From CAINEC01 sp046052065 (GTDB lineage Bacteria; Bacteroidota; Bacteroidia; AKYH767-A; OLB10), in NCBI GenBank assembly GCA_046052065.1, contig JBJOND010000035.1:1-24089 (forward strand): 24,089 nt of DNA, in the 5' to 3' direction. The notes under the pieces are model-generated. The model saw only the letters and a program-made list of their open reading frames with translations. It ran no database searches and was not told the origin of the DNA. This document shows, piece by piece, positions 22,980-24,089 of this stretch. A program made the position numbers and the translations under genes. How positions within the stretch are numbered: the stretch's first letter is position 1; the number at the start of each line of letters is the position of its first letter.

Positions 22980-24089
22980 ACATCTAAACATCGTTTCATT
23001 TGACAATCCATATCCACCAAACTATGGGGGCGTAATTGATGTTTATTTTAAAATAAAATCACTTGCTGAAATTGGAATAAAAATCAATTTGCATTTTTTT
23101 ACTAAACACAACAATGATATTGAAATGCTCCATCAAATTTGCGATGAGGTATTTATATATAAACGAAAAAACGGAATTGCTCAACAATTATCTACAAACC
23201 CTTACATCATTCAATCGAGAAAATCAGATGAGTTAAAAGCAAATCTCAATAAAAATAATTTTCCAATTTTGTTTGAAGGTTTACACACAACAAAACTAAT
23301 TACAGAAGACAAATCCATTAGTAAAAGAAGTATTATTCGCCATCATAATATTGAGCATGATTACTATTTAGGATTATATAATTCGGAGAAAAACATCCTT
23401 CACAAACTCTACTATTTTATCGAATCGAATAAGTTAAAAGCTTATCTAAACAATGTTAAAGGAGCTGCATATCATCTTGCAATTTCTGATGCTGATTCAG
23501 CGAAACTTACAACTGTAGGGTTTGATAACATCATCACTATTCCACCTTTTCATTCAGCGAATTTCAATAGTGCAAATACTGCAAATGACAATCAAGCTGA
23601 AGTACCTTATGTTTTATACCATGGTAATTTAAATGTTGCTGAAAATATAGCTGCCGTTGATTATTTAATAAATAATGTCTTTACTGATAACACAATTAAA
23701 TACATCATTGCTGGCTCCGACAATGGCCATAACTTGAATTACAAATCAACGAATAACATTCGCTTTATTAAAAACCCCAGCTTTGAAGAGATTACCGATT
23801 TGATTGCAAATGCACGAGTGATTGCTCTTCCAACATTTCAATCGACAGGCATTAAATTAAAACTAATTGATTCGTTATATAAGGGGCAGCATGTTATTGT
23901 TAACGAACCTATGATTGAAGGATTCCCTTTGCCCGAATTAACATTACTAGCAAAAAACGCTGAAGAAATGAAAAAACTTATCAGTGATAAATTGAAAAAC
24001 AGGTTTACGATTGAAGAGAGGAATAAAAGAATTCAAGAATTGAATTTACATTTCGACAACAAGGTTAATGCAGCACGAATTAATGAGAT
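22972..24089 (+). CDS. Second glycosyltransferase, GT4-like, 3' end beyond the window
   Basis: An open frame of 372 codons that reaches the right edge without a stop. The proposed start is TTG at 22972-22974, overlapping the previous gene by 8 bases. A stop lies upstream in frame (22924-22926); no ATG or GTG occurs between it and the conserved start, and the first in-frame ATG (23125) would remove family residues. The product begins 'LDKHLNIVSFDNPYPPNYGG' and continues 'VIDVYFKIKSLAEIGIKINL', the usual donor-independent opening of GT-B enzymes. Later come 'IIRHHNIEHDYYLGL', 'YVLYHGNLNVAENIAAVDYL', 'YIIAGSDNGHNL' and 'ARVIALPTFQSTGIKLKLID', matching the Rossmann donor half. Paired with its neighbour it points to a polysaccharide or glycan locus extending to the right. 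Confidence 0.85.
   Translation, partial: MDKHLNIVSFDNPYPPNYGGVIDVYFKIKSLAEIGIKINLHFFTKHNNDIEMLHQICDEVFIYKRKNGIAQQLSTNPYIIQSRKSDELKANLNKNNFPILFEGLHTTKLITEDKSISKRSIIRHHNIEHDYYLGLYNSEKNILHKLYYFIESNKLKAYLNNVKGAAYHLAISDADSAKLTTVGFDNIITIPPFHSANFNSANTANDNQAEVPYVLYHGNLNVAENIAAVDYLINNVFTDNTIKYIIAGSDNGHNLNYKSTNNIRFIKNPSFEEITDLIANARVIALPTFQSTGIKLKLIDSLYKGQHVIVNEPMIEGFPLPELTLLAKNAEEMKKLISDKLKNRFTIEERNKRIQELNLHFDNKVNAARINE

Overview
The window is AT-rich chromosomal DNA from a member of the Bacteroidota. The evidence is a set of lineage markers: a fused SecDF, a DUF2851 protein, an HsdR_N-only PD-(D/E)xK protein, a BNR-type surface domain typical of Bacteroidota secreted proteins, GTG/TTG starts without clear Shine-Dalgarno sequences, and the characteristic -7 promoter box TAnnTTTG in front of many genes. 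MqnA indicates menaquinone synthesis by the futalosine route. The sequence alone does not fix order or genus.

Layout. 1-640 (minus): the start of rlmB and a small PD-(D/E)xK protein, divergent from a plus-strand run amn-holA-mqnA (665-3250). 3242-5330 (minus): a membrane PAS histidine kinase and an unrecognised 98-aa protein; a stand-alone response regulator is divergent from the kinase (5430-5870). 5867-10474 (minus): an alpha-oxoamine-synthase-family PLP enzyme, a 649-aa membrane-anchored surface-type protein and 4-hydroxyphenylpyruvate dioxygenase; terminators lie between these units. 10535-14530 (minus): a DUF6438 lipoprotein, yidC and pyrG. 14635-18646 (plus): a 46-aa DUF2256 zinc-ribbon-like protein overlapping an SRPBCC protein, a DUF2851 protein, a two-TM potassium channel with RCK domains and an RmlD-like reductase. 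18693-21716 (minus): secDF. 21852-24089 (plus): two overlapping family-4-type glycosyltransferase genes, the second cut by the window edge.

Functionally this is mostly core genome: rRNA methylation, clamp-loader delta subunit, menaquinone synthesis, CTP synthesis, and membrane protein insertion/export (yidC and secDF, which share a 14-base promoter core). Accessory-looking parts are the kinase/regulator pair, the surface protein, the PLP enzyme of unknown substrate and the glycosyltransferases. I see no tRNA, rRNA, CRISPR array, insertion sequence, phage or clear defence locus. No gene-free stretch exceeds 300 bases; the longest gap (7148-7307) holds a terminator. I do not find strong evidence of a wholly new system; the most interesting leads are near-leaderless promoters, the shared yidC/secDF element, the HsdR_N protein beside holA, and the unassigned PLP enzyme.
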